Assembly: GCA_013002105.1 (NCBI GenBank)
Contig: JABDKS010000242.1
Span: 1 to 6,905 of the forward strand
Length of the DNA stretch: 6,905 bases
Reading direction: 5' to 3'
From: Pirellulaceae bacterium
GTDB lineage: Bacteria; Planctomycetota; Planctomycetia; Pirellulales; Pirellulaceae
Numbering within the stretch: the first letter of the stretch is position 1; each line of letters starts with the position of its first letter. Below, one piece after another: positions 1 through 6,649 of this stretch. A program made the position numbers and the translations under genes. Under the pieces are notes generated by a model that worked only from the letters and a program-made list of their open reading frames with translations, was not told the DNA's origin and searched no databases.

Positions 1-980
1 TGGTCCTGAATCCATCGCTGTGTTTGGCAGCGCACAAAGATCCGAAAATGAAATTTTGGCCGATTGGTCGTGGAGCGATTTGGACCGACGGCATTTATCG
101 CTCCGCTGCGTTCCAAACCATTCTCCCGCCCAATTCACTTTCTTGCACCTCTGACCAAGGCGACATGGAAGGCGTGCTTTCGGTGTCCAGCTACCACACC
201 GATGGCGTGCATGTTTGCTTTGCCGACGGCCGTGTGCGTTTCGTCTCCAACACGATCGATGCGGGCGACAATACCGCCCCGAGCGTCGCACTTCCACGTG
301 CAGGTCTCCAAGGTGCCGCGAACCCAGGATCACCGAGCCCCTACGGCGTGTGGGGAGCCATGGGTACGAGGGCCGCCAAGGAACGCTTGGAGATCCCCGA
401 AAGAGATGTGATGGAGCCACAACAGGACATTTCAAAACTAGAAAAGCAAGAAATCATGTCGCAACCGCTGCAAACGTGGGCAGCAGCCGATGGCAACACC
501 ACCTGGAAAGGTTGGCAGATTGATCTACAGAGTGAATCGTTTGTGATTCTGCTGACCGAGTCGGAAGACGTTCAGCGAGTATCGCTAGCCGATCTAAAGA
601 GCGCCGATGCCTACCGAGCGGTGCAACACCATCTCCAAGAAATGCTCGATGCTCGAAAGCGACTGCGATCTCAACTGGAATCGGGAGTCGAATTGTTGGA
701 GCAGAAAAAATTCACCGAGTTTGCACGAGACTACGTCGTCGGTGGCAATCTGGATGCCAAATCAATGGGAGCCTTCATCGCCCCCCAGCGTGGACTGATT
801 ATTCACGCGTTTGAATCCTCGCTACGGCAACTCGCTGATCCGAACGCTCCGGGAATCAACCTGACTGACAACGCAGAGGGTGACGCGCCGAGCGTGCGGA
901 TCGATTTGAATCGGATCAATCGTGCGGTGCCGAATTTGCAACTGAAATACATCGACGGCCGGTGGAAACTTTCGCCCTGA
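1..980 (+). CDS. DUF1559 domain protein with SHD1-like domain and C-terminal extension (5'-truncated by window)
   Basis: The frame is open from the window edge (first whole codon at base 3) to a TGA at 978-980, giving 325 visible residues; the start lies upstream. Residues 1 to about 125 are the C-terminal half of a DUF1559 (PF07596) domain. Visible signatures are GRGAIWTDG, FQTILPPNSLSC, the HTDGVHVCFADGRVRF motif, and SPYGVWGAMGTRAAKE, the family's usual closing motif. Residues about 155-200 (QPLQTWAAADGN to SLADLKSADAYRAV) resemble SHD1 (PF03983), a small domain often attached to planctomycete proteins. A helical, charged stretch follows, then about 110 residues ending in LKYIDGRWKLSP. That ending recalls small NTF2-like planctomycete domains but is not firmly assignable. 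The next gene aligns with this one across the DUF1559 and SHD1 parts but lacks this tail. DUF1559 proteins usually carry a prepilin-like N-terminus and are thought to be envelope or pseudopilin-like proteins; their function is unknown. The family call is firm, the tail call is weak. Confidence 0.9.
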   Translation, partial: VLNPSLCLAAHKDPKMKFWPIGRGAIWTDGIYRSAAFQTILPPNSLSCTSDQGDMEGVLSVSSYHTDGVHVCFADGRVRFVSNTIDAGDNTAPSVALPRAGLQGAANPGSPSPYGVWGAMGTRAAKERLEIPERDVMEPQQDISKLEKQEIMSQPLQTWAAADGNTTWKGWQIDLQSESFVILLTESEDVQRVSLADLKSADAYRAVQHHLQEMLDARKRLRSQLESGVELLEQKKFTEFARDYVVGGNLDAKSMGAFIAPQRGLIIHAFESSLRQLADPNAPGINLTDNAEGDAPSVRIDLNRINRAVPNLQLKYIDGRWKLSP

Positions 981-1069
981 CAACGTTGATGTGGCAGTTG
1001 GCCGTCATGCAAGAGTCGATTGCGGCCACGTTGCTTAGACATTTTTATTCCACTCAAAGAACCGATTCC

Positions 1070-2488
1070 ATGAACGATCAGCAATCCGGGTTTTTCAACA
1101 TGTTGGCGGTCGTGTGCTGCGCTGCTCTGGTTGTCGCCACCGTTTTGCCGTCGATTGTCCGGCATCGCACCGTCGCACGTAGCACTGCCTGTGCAAACAA
1201 CTTGTCTCAATTGGGATTGGGAATTCACAATTATCACAGTGCGTACAAACAATTGCCTCCTGGTTGCGGTGGCACAACGGGTGACGACATTCCCGAGAAG
1301 AACAACGCCGGGCGACTGGGACCGCTGGTAGCCATTTCGCCGTTCGTCGAGCAGCAACGGCTCTGGGAACAAATCGCCAATCCGCTGGTCAACGCAACCA
1401 CCGGTGACAAATTCCCAGCGATGGGTCCAGTGCCGTGGTTTGATGCGGATCGCTATACACCGTGGAGTCAGAGCCCAGAGGTTTACCAGTGCCCAGAGAG
1501 CTTTGCTGCGGAACAGCAGCAACCGGATGCAAAAGTCGTTTTCACACTGACGATTCCTGGCGAACACGGCAGCGACGTCACAACCTGCTATGTCACCTGC
1601 TACGGGGATGGCACCGAAAACGCCGGCGCCTTGGTGGATCCTGAAGATTTCGAATCGGTGCGACGTGCTCGAGCGAACAACCGGGGCATGTTCCAGGCCG
1701 GGTTGCCGTTGAAATTCCGTGACATGCTGGACGGACTTTCCAATACGATCATGCTCTCCGAAACGATTGCGAGTGTTCAAGGCAAACAAGGTATTAGCGG
1801 CATCGCAAAAAACGTTGCCAACTTGAGCGAAGAACCGCGAGTTTGCTTGGATGTATTAAAAGATCCTACGACGCAATGGTGGGCGCAAGGTCGAGGTTCG
1901 CGTTGGTCAGACGGATTGCTAGCCGTGTCTGGATTCCAGACGGTCCTTCCGCCAAATTCACCTTCGTGTACATCCGAACTCGGCATGTTCGATAGCGTCG
2001 TCGCAGCATCAAGTTCGCATGATGGTGGTGTTCATGTTCTCTTTGGCGACGGGGCAGTCAAATTCATCACCAACACGATCGACTGCGGCGATTTATCCGT
2101 CCCCGGCGTCGCACTCGGACGCCAAGGCGCCAGCGCTCCGGGCAGTCAAAGTCCGTATGGAATTTGGGGTGCGTTGGGAACGCGTGCCAGCAAGGAGACA
2201 ATCGATCGCAATGTTGGCGAAGTCGTCGCCCGCGATCGTCGCAACGTCTTCGCTCGAGGTCGCGTCAAGGCACAACCACTTTCGACTTGGACCAGCAAAT
2301 CCGGCGACGAAAGACTGCAAGCCAGGTTCGTCCGCATCTTGGACCAAAAGACAATCGAATTAGAAGGCAAGACCGGCGTGCTCCATCGGGTGCCGTTGAA
2401 CACACTGGCAGCCAAAGACATCTATCGAGCCGTGCAAATGGACCTGCTGGCCAAACAGCGCGACGCTGAAAAGGCCGACTCCAAATAG
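1070..2488 (+). CDS. DUF1559 domain protein with C-terminal SHD1-like domain (complete paralogue)
   Basis: This encodes 472 residues from ATG 1070 to TAG 2486-2488. An in-frame GTG at 962 would add 36 residues overlapping the previous gene. ATG 1070 is preferred because the hydrophobic segment (residues about 8-30) then lies at the N-terminus, as is usual in this family; no clear ribosome binding site is present. The DUF1559 (PF07596) domain begins at about residue 40 with CANNLSQLGLGIHNYHSAYKQLPPG, followed by LSNTIMLSE (223-230), FQTVLPPNSPSC (289-300), HDGGVHVLFGDGAVKF (317-332) and SPYGIWGALGTRASKE (361-376). Residues about 402-455 (QPLSTWTSKSGD to VPLNTLAAKDIYRAV) look like SHD1. Eight cysteines from residue 41 on could form disulfides outside the cytoplasm. 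The N-terminus reads SGFFNMLAVVCCAAL, so the usual GFTLVELLVVIAIIG-type prepilin motif is lost. It lies 89 bases after the preceding paralogue, probably in one transcript. Cellular role unknown; likely membrane-anchored and exported. Confidence 0.93.
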   Translation: MNDQQSGFFNMLAVVCCAALVVATVLPSIVRHRTVARSTACANNLSQLGLGIHNYHSAYKQLPPGCGGTTGDDIPEKNNAGRLGPLVAISPFVEQQRLWEQIANPLVNATTGDKFPAMGPVPWFDADRYTPWSQSPEVYQCPESFAAEQQQPDAKVVFTLTIPGEHGSDVTTCYVTCYGDGTENAGALVDPEDFESVRRARANNRGMFQAGLPLKFRDMLDGLSNTIMLSETIASVQGKQGISGIAKNVANLSEEPRVCLDVLKDPTTQWWAQGRGSRWSDGLLAVSGFQTVLPPNSPSCTSELGMFDSVVAASSSHDGGVHVLFGDGAVKFITNTIDCGDLSVPGVALGRQGASAPGSQSPYGIWGALGTRASKETIDRNVGEVVARDRRNVFARGRVKAQPLSTWTSKSGDERLQARFVRILDQKTIELEGKTGVLHRVPLNTLAAKDIYRAVQMDLLAKQRDAEKADSK

Positions 2489-2501
2489 CCCGACGTCTGC
2501 G

Positions 2502-3482
2502 TCACGCAAAAGCCTTTCGTAACATCGCCAGACTTTTGGGGATCGCTGTCTCGTGCTTTTCTTGACCTTCGAATTCAAGCGAAATGTAGCCTCGATAGTT
2601 GACGTTTCGCAAAATTTTTGCGACGCGATCGTAGTCGATGTCCAGCGTGTACCACGTGCCGCCACCGTAATACGTCTTCGCTTGCACAAAAACGGCCTCG
2701 GGCGCCAGTTGTTGGTACTGTTCGTACTGCTGCTCCAAAAAGTTACCTGTGTCCAACGTCGCTTTCAGCCAAGGCGAATCGATGTGGTGAATGCAGCGAA
2801 GGACACCTTCAGCCGTGCGTCCCAATCCCCAGTGGTTTTCTAAACCGAGAACGACACCGCATTTTTCGGCCGCAGGCAAACATTTCTCCAGACCGTCGTA
2901 GACCCAGTCAAATCCCTGATCATCGGTGTATCCATCCAAGCGAGGCTCGATACCCTTGTTGGCCATCAGTTCATCAAAATCCTTGGACGTTCCCCAGCGT
3001 CCGGTATTCACGCGAATGGTCGGTATCCCCATTGCATAGGCCAACTCGATGCACTTAATCGTATGTTCCACATTCTGCTGCCGCTTTTCGGCGTCCGGTG
3101 AGACAAACGACTGATGGGTCGAAAACCCACACAAGTCCATGCCGCGGCGAAACGCGCGTTGCTTGATTCGCTGCAGCGTCGCGTTCGAAGTATCTTGCAT
3201 TTGGACATGCAACACTTCCACGCCGTCGAATCCAGCGTCGGCCGCCAAATCGACACATTCTTCGATCGTTAACTTGCTGTCATCGCGGTACCGCCAATAC
3301 GAATAGGTCGACACCGCGATGGGATTCTTGCGGTGCGGACCATCGTCACGGGCGCGTTCTTTTTCGTCGACGTCCTTTGGAGTCTCCGCTCCGGTCGCAC
3401 GAGATTGTGACATTGCCATTGCGGCTCCGGTTGCCAAAGTCCCGCCAAGGACTTGCCGACGTGAAAAGTTTTGGTTTGCCAT
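2502..3482 (-). CDS. Tat-exported sugar phosphate isomerase/epimerase-like TIM-barrel protein
   Basis: This encodes 326 residues, from ATG (complement of 3480-3482) to TGA (complement of 2502-2504). The N-terminus has a twin-arginine signal, SRRQVLGG at 7-14 followed by an Ala-rich hydrophobic stretch to about residue 31, so export of the folded protein by Tat is expected. Residues about 53-326 match the xylose-isomerase-like TIM barrel (AP_endonuc_2, PF01261). Markers are AVSTYSYW near 56, GFDGVEVLH (84-92), GIPTIRVNTGRWG (152-164), GLENHWG (213-219), LDTGNF (243-248), FVQAKTYYGGG (265-275) and ISLEFEG (300-306). Likely metal or active-site acids are Glu89, Glu215, Asp244 and Glu303. The position where many relatives have His in a VHAK-type motif is Gln267. 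The family includes sugar isomerases, epimerases and keto-myo-inositol dehydratases; the substrate cannot be read from the sequence. It converges on the DUF1559 gene and sits downstream of a terminator, so it is probably transcribed from its own promoter within 3483-3590. No clear Shine-Dalgarno site was seen. Confidence 0.93.
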   Translation of the reverse strand: MANQNFSRRQVLGGTLATGAAMAMSQSRATGAETPKDVDEKERARDDGPHRKNPIAVSTYSYWRYRDDSKLTIEECVDLAADAGFDGVEVLHVQMQDTSNATLQRIKQRAFRRGMDLCGFSTHQSFVSPDAEKRQQNVEHTIKCIELAYAMGIPTIRVNTGRWGTSKDFDELMANKGIEPRLDGYTDDQGFDWVYDGLEKCLPAAEKCGVVLGLENHWGLGRTAEGVLRCIHHIDSPWLKATLDTGNFLEQQYEQYQQLAPEAVFVQAKTYYGGGTWYTLDIDYDRVAKILRNVNYRGYISLEFEGQEKHETAIPKSLAMLRKAFA

Positions 3483-3590
3483 GTTGCGATCGTCTTGACG
3501 TAAAGGAAGTTTGCGGATCCACGAGCATGCGCGTTGGACTATGGTAGCAAGATCGATACATGGGTTGTACGTCTCGCCCTATCGTCGAAT

Positions 3591-3627
3591 AAAAAAACAA
3601 CCTCGCCGAATATTCGGCGAGGTTGTT
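3591..3627 (-). terminator. Intrinsic (rho-independent) terminator of the Ala/Gln-rich protein gene
   Basis: Bases 3596-3627 form a perfect 32-bp palindrome centred between 3611 and 3612 (core CCTCGCCGAATATTCGGCGAGG). Read on the minus strand it gives a GC-rich hairpin followed directly by seven T residues (complement of 3591-3597). There is no T-tract on the plus-strand side, so the direction is minus. It lies 84 bases beyond the stop codon of the gene ending at 3712 and 113 bases before the start of the TIM-barrel gene, insulating the two. Confidence 0.88.
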
Positions 3628-3711
3628 GCAAAAGGCTGGCCCTGCGATGGAGACTTAGTCGAATCCAATGCCGAGCTAGATCAGATCGGCGATGCGATCG
3701 ATGAAATTGAA

Positions 3712-4899
3712 CTATCGCTGAACACCGCCGGATTGGCCTGCTCCACCGTCGGTGGCTGCATCGGGGTTGGCGGCGGTTCGCTCTGCCGGGCTCAAACTGC
3801 CTTGAAGCGTTCCGGAGGCCGTGGCATCGGCATTCGCTTGACCGCGAAACGGATTACCCAGCCCGATTTGCGAAGTGGCCGTTCCGTCGGTCTGAACACC
3901 ACCATCGAATTTCTGGCGAGCCATCGCTGCTTGCGACTGAGCCTCCGCCGAACCTTGTGCAGCGGCGTCTGCTGCGGTTTGCCCAGCACCGGCGATGACC
4001 GCACTAGTCTGCGCGATTCCGCGAGCCTGAATTTCGGCTTGCGCCGATGCAAACGCGTTCAAACGTGCTTCGATCGCGTCAGCTTGCAACAGCAACTCGC
4101 TCTGACCCGTCGCGATCGCTTGGTCGCGCATTTCAGAGATCTGTGCACGACGTTGACGTGCAGCAATCTGAACGCGAGTGGCGAAATCCAGATTGGCGTT
4201 CACCAAGCCCGAGACGCCCGATTGATCGGGCGACTGGCCTTCCGCAGGTTCAGGAGTCTCTTGTTCGCTCGCACCAGCCTGTGAAGCTTGGTTCGAGGCA
4301 TCCGCACCGGTATTGGCCTGCTCGGCGGCTTGCTCGCTAGCCTGCTGGTTAGCTTGCTGACGAATCGGATTGAATTGGCCAAAGATGCTTTCGTAGATCG
4401 CAACATCGCCTTGGGTAACGCCTGGTGGCAGCAAGCTGCTGGCACCAAAACCGATTCCAATACTCGAATTGGTACCAACGCGCGCCGTATTACCGCCTGC
4501 ATTTGCACGTGTTCGCGTATTGGCGCTGGCATTGACGTTCAGTTGAGCGTTGCCCACAGCGTTAATTGCCTTCGCTTGGGCTTCCGCCGCCGCTTGGCTT
4601 CCCGCACGGACTGCAATTTCCGCTGCACGCCGTGCTTCGGCCGCGATACGAGCCTGTGCTTGTACTTGTACGCGTGATTGAATTTCGCTTTGCAGCCGCT
4701 GCTGGACTTGCGCCTGCACGCGTTGCTGCACCTGTGCTTGCACGCGTTGCTGAACTTGCGTCTGAACGCGGTCTTGCGCGGCAGCCGCGGCAGAACCATT
4801 ACCGCCGGAGATCAAACCGCCGGGTAGTTGAGCGAAAGCAGCATCACTACCAATCGCTGCCATTGCAATGGACATCAATGCAACCCATTGAAACTTCAT
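3712..4899 (-). CDS. Secreted Ala/Gln-rich low-complexity protein with octapeptide repeats (unrecognised family)
   Basis: This encodes 395 residues and ends at TAG (complement of 3712-3714). The frame opens 15 codons further upstream (4944). ATG 4899 is chosen because AAGGAAG lies seven bases before it and the protein then begins with a typical signal peptide: MKFQWVALM, a hydrophobic core, and a likely cleavage after AFA (residues 21-23). Residues 44-83 are five copies of an eight-residue repeat (RVQAQVQQ type), grading into an Ala/Arg/Glu-rich helical stretch to about 113. Residues 114-145 are Asn/Ala/Thr-rich. A short more ordered segment (GIGFGASSLLPPGVTQGDVAIYESIFGQF) spans 148-176, and 181-228 is Gln/Ala/Glu-rich. 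Residues about 236-295 form a charged, probably coiled segment containing MRDQAIATGQSELLLQADAIEARL. The C-terminus is Gly/Ala/Gln-rich. There is no cysteine or membrane anchor after the signal, so a periplasmic or extracellular location is likely. I do not recognise the family. It is transcribed divergently from the TPR/barrel gene and ends at a strong terminator. Confidence 0.85.
   Translation of the reverse strand: MKFQWVALMSIAMAAIGSDAAFAQLPGGLISGGNGSAAAAAQDRVQTQVQQRVQAQVQQRVQAQVQQRLQSEIQSRVQVQAQARIAAEARRAAEIAVRAGSQAAAEAQAKAINAVGNAQLNVNASANTRTRANAGGNTARVGTNSSIGIGFGASSLLPPGVTQGDVAIYESIFGQFNPIRQQANQQASEQAAEQANTGADASNQASQAGASEQETPEPAEGQSPDQSGVSGLVNANLDFATRVQIAARQRRAQISEMRDQAIATGQSELLLQADAIEARLNAFASAQAEIQARGIAQTSAVIAGAGQTAADAAAQGSAEAQSQAAMARQKFDGGVQTDGTATSQIGLGNPFRGQANADATASGTLQGSLSPAERTAANPDAATDGGAGQSGGVQR
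4651..4770 (-). repeat. 24-base tandem repeat encoding an octapeptide (5 copies)
   Basis: Five in-frame 24-base units encode RVQTQVQQ, RVQAQVQQ, RVQAQVQQ, RLQSEIQS and RVQVQAQA (residues 44-83 of the secreted protein). The first three copies are nearly identical at both DNA and protein level and the last two are diverged. This suggests recent local expansion of the 24-base unit towards the N-terminal end. Confidence 0.85.
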
Positions 4900-4906
4900 A
4901 TCTGTA

Positions 4907-4913
4907 CTTCCTT
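4907..4913 (-). promoter_or_regulatory. Ribosome binding site deciding the start at 4899
   Basis: The minus strand reads AAGGAAG seven bases before ATG 4899. It is the only convincing Shine-Dalgarno sequence before any gene in the window. It supports this start over the in-frame upstream codon at 4944, whose 15-residue extension would bury the signal peptide. Confidence 0.7.
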
Positions 4914-4950
4914 GTGAGGAGTCGAAACGAATCCTTCCCGACAACGGTGC

Positions 4951-4956
4951 GTTATA
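4951..4956 (-). promoter_or_regulatory. Possible -10 element for the secreted-protein gene
   Basis: The minus strand reads TATAAC, one base off the sigma-70 -10 consensus, about 50 bases before ATG 4899. No good -35 hexamer is visible at 16-18 bases upstream, so this is only a candidate. Confidence 0.25.
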
Positions 4957-5031
4957 GGAGAACGTCTCGACGAGTGATTCAGTCGGTATGTTTGCCTACG
5001 CCGACCTTGATGGACGCCACTCTTTTTCGTG

Positions 5032-5048
5032 GTAATTCTACAAATTAC
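5032..5048. repeat. Short inverted repeat in the divergent intergenic region
   Basis: GTAATT (5032-5037) and AATTAC (5043-5048) are perfect inverted six-base arms around a five-base spacer. This AT-rich dyad lies between the two divergent genes and could be a regulator site, or chance. Confidence 0.3.
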
Positions 5049-5064
5049 AAAGGGGCGGGTCTTA

Positions 5065-5083
5065 AAATCGGTATAACCGATTT
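5065..5083. promoter_or_regulatory. Perfect 8-bp-arm dyad overlapping a possible -10 (candidate operator)
   Basis: AAATCGGT and ACCGATTT are perfect inverted arms around the spacer ATA (5065-5083), 74 bases before ATG 5158. The plus strand through the dyad contains TATAAC (5072-5077), resembling a -10 hexamer, so a protein bound here could control the TPR/barrel gene. There is no convincing -35 at the right distance and no T-tract after the dyad, so an operator is favoured over a terminator. The evidence is symmetry and position only. Confidence 0.35.
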
Positions 5084-5157
5084 CTTCTGTACTTGATTGG
5101 CGTGAACGACCGAAAGATAGGATGGGCCCCCACCGTCAAAAATCTTTCTGAAAACCG

Positions 5158-6627
5158 ATGCCATCAAATTCCAGTCTGCGAAATCTCTCGATTATTGCAG
5201 TGTTTCTGATCTCTGGTTGTCTAAGCGGGGGGCAGGCTGCTGCGCAAGAAAACGCGTCGACCGGTACCGAAACGGCGGCGACGGATCCGTTCGTAGATCT
5301 GCTACGTAAGCGCGTCGAACAAAACCCTGACCATAGTGACTCCTGGCGATTGATCGGGAAACTGGAAACGAAGAATGGGAATTGGTCGGAAGCAAAGCTG
5401 GCTCTTATGCGAGCATTGCGACTTGATAGCGAGAACGCGGCAGCCCATTTCGACATGGGCGAGTTGCTGGTCGCGATGGGCGATGCCAATTTGGCAGCGA
5501 GGCACTTTGGCCAGTGCGCCGCCCTGGCCCCCAAAAGCACCTACGCCGAAAAACTGTACGAGCGAGGTGACGCTCGGCGGCCTGCTGCCGCCGATGAATC
5601 ACGCTCGCGCGGTATCGACGCGATGACGCAGTTCGCAGTCGGGAACAATAGTACAAATGCTGGTGCTACTAAAACTGTCGGTTACGAGATCCAATCATTC
5701 GACGGCTCGGACGACTTGGATCGCCGCGTCGATCAATTGCGCAGTGATGCCGACACACGACTTAAACGCCTGCGTGTCTTTTTGGAAACTGGCGTTTTGT
5801 ACAACTCCAATGTGAGTCTGACGCCGATCAGTCGTGAATTGGCAAAAGCGGATGCCGAGAGTCTGCAATTCGTCTTCAATCCAGAATTGGAATGGATCGC
5901 AATCCAACGCGGTCCATGGCGGACCGGGCCCTTGGCACGTGGCTACTTTTCCGTCAATGAATCGTCTCAAAGTGAATTTGATCTCGCCAGCTTTCAGGGC
6001 GGTGCGTTTCTCGAACGCGACCTCAATATGGGCCAAAGCGAATGGATCGCTCGCGCCGATTACGTCTACGCTTTGGACATGCTCAGCGGTGATCGCTTAG
6101 GTGACCGACATAGCATTACCGCATCCGTGATTGCGATCCGGCCCGACCTGGACGTGATCTATACGTACATTACGACGAGCTTTTCGCAGTTTGATGACGA
6201 TGGCGCGGATCCCGCTATCAATTCACTCGATGGTGACGCGATCACCGGCGGAATCAGTCGATTCTTTCAGACAGGATCGGCGTGGGCTCCGACCTATAGC
6301 TTGGGCATCGACTTGTCATCGGCCGATACCGAGGGCTCTGACTTTCGTTTTCGTAGCATCACGGGCCACGGAGATGTAACGTTTCAACTCAGTCAAAACG
6401 TGAGCTTGATACCCACGTTCGGGGTCGGCCAGCGAGACTACTACGATTTCACCGGTCCGGTGGATCGTGACGAACTGACTTGGCGACTGCATGGCAAACT
6501 TCGGTGGAAAATGGACGCTATGACGTCGATCTCAGTGGTTGCCGGGCACGATCGCTTTGCGTCGGACAACGAAGATTTCGACGCCGAACGGACACAGGGC
6601 GGCGTCATTGTGACCGTCAACCGGTAA
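5158..6627 (+). CDS. Exported TPR protein with predicted C-terminal outer-membrane beta-barrel (Slam/PgaA-like layout)
   Basis: This encodes 489 residues from ATG 5158 to TAA 6625-6627. The N-terminus is a signal peptide (residues about 1-20). LISGC at 18-21/22 fits a lipobox with Cys21 as lipidation site, but a type I cleavage after QAAA (about 29) is also possible. Residues 44-137 hold two full TPR units (about 60-93, SWRLIGKLETKNGNWSEAK; about 94-127, HFDMGELLVAMGDANLAARHF) plus a preceding half-unit. A polar linker spans about 138-203. From about 205 to the end, amphipathic segments of 8-12 residues alternate with polar turns, beginning with VFLETGVLYNSNVSL and ending GGVIVTVNR; I estimate 12-14 beta strands. 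TPR followed by a barrel is the layout of Slam (DUF560) translocators and of PgaA-type exporters, and 489 residues suits the former. The last residue is Arg, not the usual Phe of barrel proteins. It is divergent from the secreted repeat protein, no Shine-Dalgarno is visible, and the specific family is not established. Confidence 0.85.
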   Translation: MPSNSSLRNLSIIAVFLISGCLSGGQAAAQENASTGTETAATDPFVDLLRKRVEQNPDHSDSWRLIGKLETKNGNWSEAKLALMRALRLDSENAAAHFDMGELLVAMGDANLAARHFGQCAALAPKSTYAEKLYERGDARRPAAADESRSRGIDAMTQFAVGNNSTNAGATKTVGYEIQSFDGSDDLDRRVDQLRSDADTRLKRLRVFLETGVLYNSNVSLTPISRELAKADAESLQFVFNPELEWIAIQRGPWRTGPLARGYFSVNESSQSEFDLASFQGGAFLERDLNMGQSEWIARADYVYALDMLSGDRLGDRHSITASVIAIRPDLDVIYTYITTSFSQFDDDGADPAINSLDGDAITGGISRFFQTGSAWAPTYSLGIDLSSADTEGSDFRFRSITGHGDVTFQLSQNVSLIPTFGVGQRDYYDFTGPVDRDELTWRLHGKLRWKMDAMTSISVVAGHDRFASDNEDFDAERTQGGVIVTVNR

Positions 6628-6649
6628 CCAGCCGATCACGCAACGATTT

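Noticed and set aside
962..1069. GTG 962 as the start of the second DUF1559 gene
   Set aside because: It would put 36 polar/mixed residues before the hydrophobic anchor, which in this family is at the extreme N-terminus, and no ribosome binding site supports it.
803..1789. Long minus-strand frame (328 codons) across the two DUF1559 genes
   Set aside because: It runs antisense over clearly homologous DUF1559 coding sequence of two separate genes. The translation is rich in Arg, Cys and His with no recognisable motif, as expected of a shadow frame.
2489..2501. Terminator between the convergent DUF1559 and TIM-barrel genes
   Set aside because: The 13-base gap holds no hairpin or T-tract. Termination must occur inside the opposite gene or by another mechanism.
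3511..4284. Plus-strand frame of 257 codons opposite the Ala/Gln-rich gene
   Set aside because: It crosses the terminator hairpin and the 3' half of a gene with a signal peptide and Shine-Dalgarno site. The translation is Arg/Leu/Cys-rich with no domain signature.
4651..4770. CRISPR-like array
   Set aside because: The 24-base units are directly adjacent without unique spacers and keep the reading frame of a coding gene; they are protein repeats.
4566..5096. Plus-strand frame of 176 codons over the repeat region
   Set aside because: Its apparent Ala/Arg/Val repeats are the antisense reading of the octapeptide repeats. It runs into the intergenic dyads and lacks a supported start.
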